The translations under genes were made by a program, and so were the position numbers. A model generated the notes under the pieces. It did not search any database and was not told the DNA's origin. It worked only from the letters and a program-made list of their open reading frames with translations. DNA of 64,000 nucleotides from Xestospongia muta (Eukaryota > Porifera > Demospongiae > Haplosclerida > Petrosiidae). Location of the stretch: positions 2,606,501 through 2,670,500 of the forward strand of contig OY848929.1 in assembly GCA_963693285.1 (NCBI GenBank). Direction: 5' to 3'. Shown in pieces: positions 63,127-64,000 of the stretch; position 1 is the stretch's first letter; each line of letters begins with the position of its first letter.

Positions 63127-63262
63127 CGACTTATGCATCTTTTCTTTTTCCATCCAGGACCACCAAACTTGAGCTTATCCTTACAGAAAGGGCACTTTCC
63201 ACAATCATCCTTGAGACAGCCAGTTCACTGACCATACGCTCTTTTCCTCTTAACCCTGTATA
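63127..63262 (-). pseudogene. CXXC zinc-finger fragment, broken
   Basis: The minus-strand frame reads [20 protein letters not shown], then [10 protein letters not shown], with the CxxCxxC-type and KFGGPG hallmarks of a CXXC (unmethylated-CpG-binding) finger. The codon expected to encode an upstream Cys is TGA, so the frame is broken. It lies next to transposase sequence, as CXXC domains often do in invertebrate transposon genes. Confidence 0.65.
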
Positions 63263-63405
63263 ATGTATAACAAGTAAGTTTTAGCAATCCAACTACATGT
63301 ACATTATGTACATGTATGTACCACAATTGTTGATGTACATGTAGCTTCTATCACTTTTAAAAACAAAGAGTACAGTATAAGCTTGTTTTATAATATTTGC
63401 CTATA

Positions 63406-63780
63406 TTACAATACCTTACCTATTTTGAATCCCTTTCTTGTCTGATTTATTGGAATTGACACACCTTCTTCATAAAATAAAATCAGTGAATTACTAACAA
63501 CAATTACTAACAATGTAAATTCAGCTCTGTAACAATGATACTTGCCGCTTTGTTTGTAGTTTAGAAATAAGTATTTCTGGTGGCTCTCTGGTAAAAACAC
63601 TTCCACAAGAAGAGTAATAATGGATGATAGTATCATCTTTTTTTTCCAAGGTAAATAATTGTACTTTAGTACTTTGTTCAGTGATTCAGTGCCATTGTTT
63701 GTATTAACAGCACTATGAAATTCTCTATCTCTGTATGCTCTTGCCCAAAGCTCAAGTAAAAAAAGCATAAGAAATACACT
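63406..63780 (-). pseudogene. MULE-type transposase C-terminal fragment
   Basis: 120-codon minus-strand frame with ARAYRDREFHSAVNTNNGTE, SLNKVLKYNYLPWKKK and FLPESHQKYLFLNYKQSGKY. The NTNNGTES-N--LK pattern is typical of the region after the DDE core in MULE/SWIM-type transposase genes of marine invertebrates. Only this part is present; the catalytic core and SWIM finger are not seen here, though more may lie to the right of the window. Confidence 0.6.
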
Positions 63781-64000
63781 TATAGTTAATCTTGCTGTAT
63801 ATATTCAATGGACATTTACTGATAACATAAATAGATTTTCCTACGTGAAACATATATGTACTTTACAGTATAATACATAAAAGTAGTACATATATATATA
63901 TAGCAAAGTAAACTCTTTGTACTATTTCAGTTGATACATGTATAATCATTTGAATATAATTATTATAATTATTCATGTAAATGGCTTGTTCAGTAAATGT
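63781..64000. other. AT-rich right edge, nothing recognised
   Basis: No ORF or repeat of note apart from a short TA run near 63,890. Confidence 0.5.

Noticed and set aside
1..64000. tRNA, rRNA and operon-type features
   Set aside because: No tRNA cloverleaf or rRNA-like sequence was recognised by eye, and the genes have introns and separate spacing. A tRNAscan or Rfam search would be needed to exclude small RNAs.

Overview
This window reads as eukaryotic, probably metazoan, DNA. It is AT-rich, its genes are split by many short GT-AG introns (mostly about 40-60 nt), and it carries BEL/Pao and mariner-like repeats. The recognisable families (very repetitive SRCR domains, beta-helix proteins with GGGVYI-type repeats, YqaJ/CXXC/MULE-type transposon genes) are what I would expect of a demosponge such as Amphimedon. 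The species call is inference; no database was searched.

The core is a purine-catabolism cluster, all on the minus strand. Left edge (1-4,805): XDH-A, a divergent xanthine dehydrogenase-family gene whose 3' end lies outside the window. 33,471-36,530 and 41,012-44,285: two tandem guanine deaminase genes, 14 exons each, about 442 and 455 aa. 46,624-52,026 and 57,129-62,528: two nearly identical xanthine dehydrogenases. I spliced XDH-B completely by hand: 25 exons, all phases consistent, 1,324 aa. Between them, 54,689-55,019, lies a broken 3' fragment of another XDH copy. Guanine deaminase makes xanthine from guanine and XDH oxidises xanthine to urate, so consecutive pathway steps sit together and both have been locally duplicated.

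The rest is accessory. 6.1-8.35 kb is a large inverted-repeat element. 11.0-11.7 kb is a hairpin-ended repeat that also occupies intron 1 of XDH-A. 11.8-13.4 kb holds decayed SRCR-domain exons. 15.3-21.9 kb is dominated by tandem repeats, including two related minisatellite arrays, one of them with a roughly 112-bp higher-order unit. 24.8-26.9 kb is a broken beta-helix repeat gene. 26.9-32.2 kb is a degenerate BEL/Pao LTR retrotransposon. 32.25-33.0 kb is a YqaJ-like exonuclease fragment. 63.1-63.8 kb holds CXXC and MULE-like transposase remnants.

The most notable observations are these. The three XDH copies differ at the position of the substrate-binding arginine of mammalian XDH (bovine Arg880): Ala in A, Arg in B, Lys in C. 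XDH-A has also lost the FFPGYRK segment next to the flavin and uses two GC-AG introns. Duplication breakpoints sit 10 to about 55 bp upstream of start codons, so the duplicate genes have different promoters.
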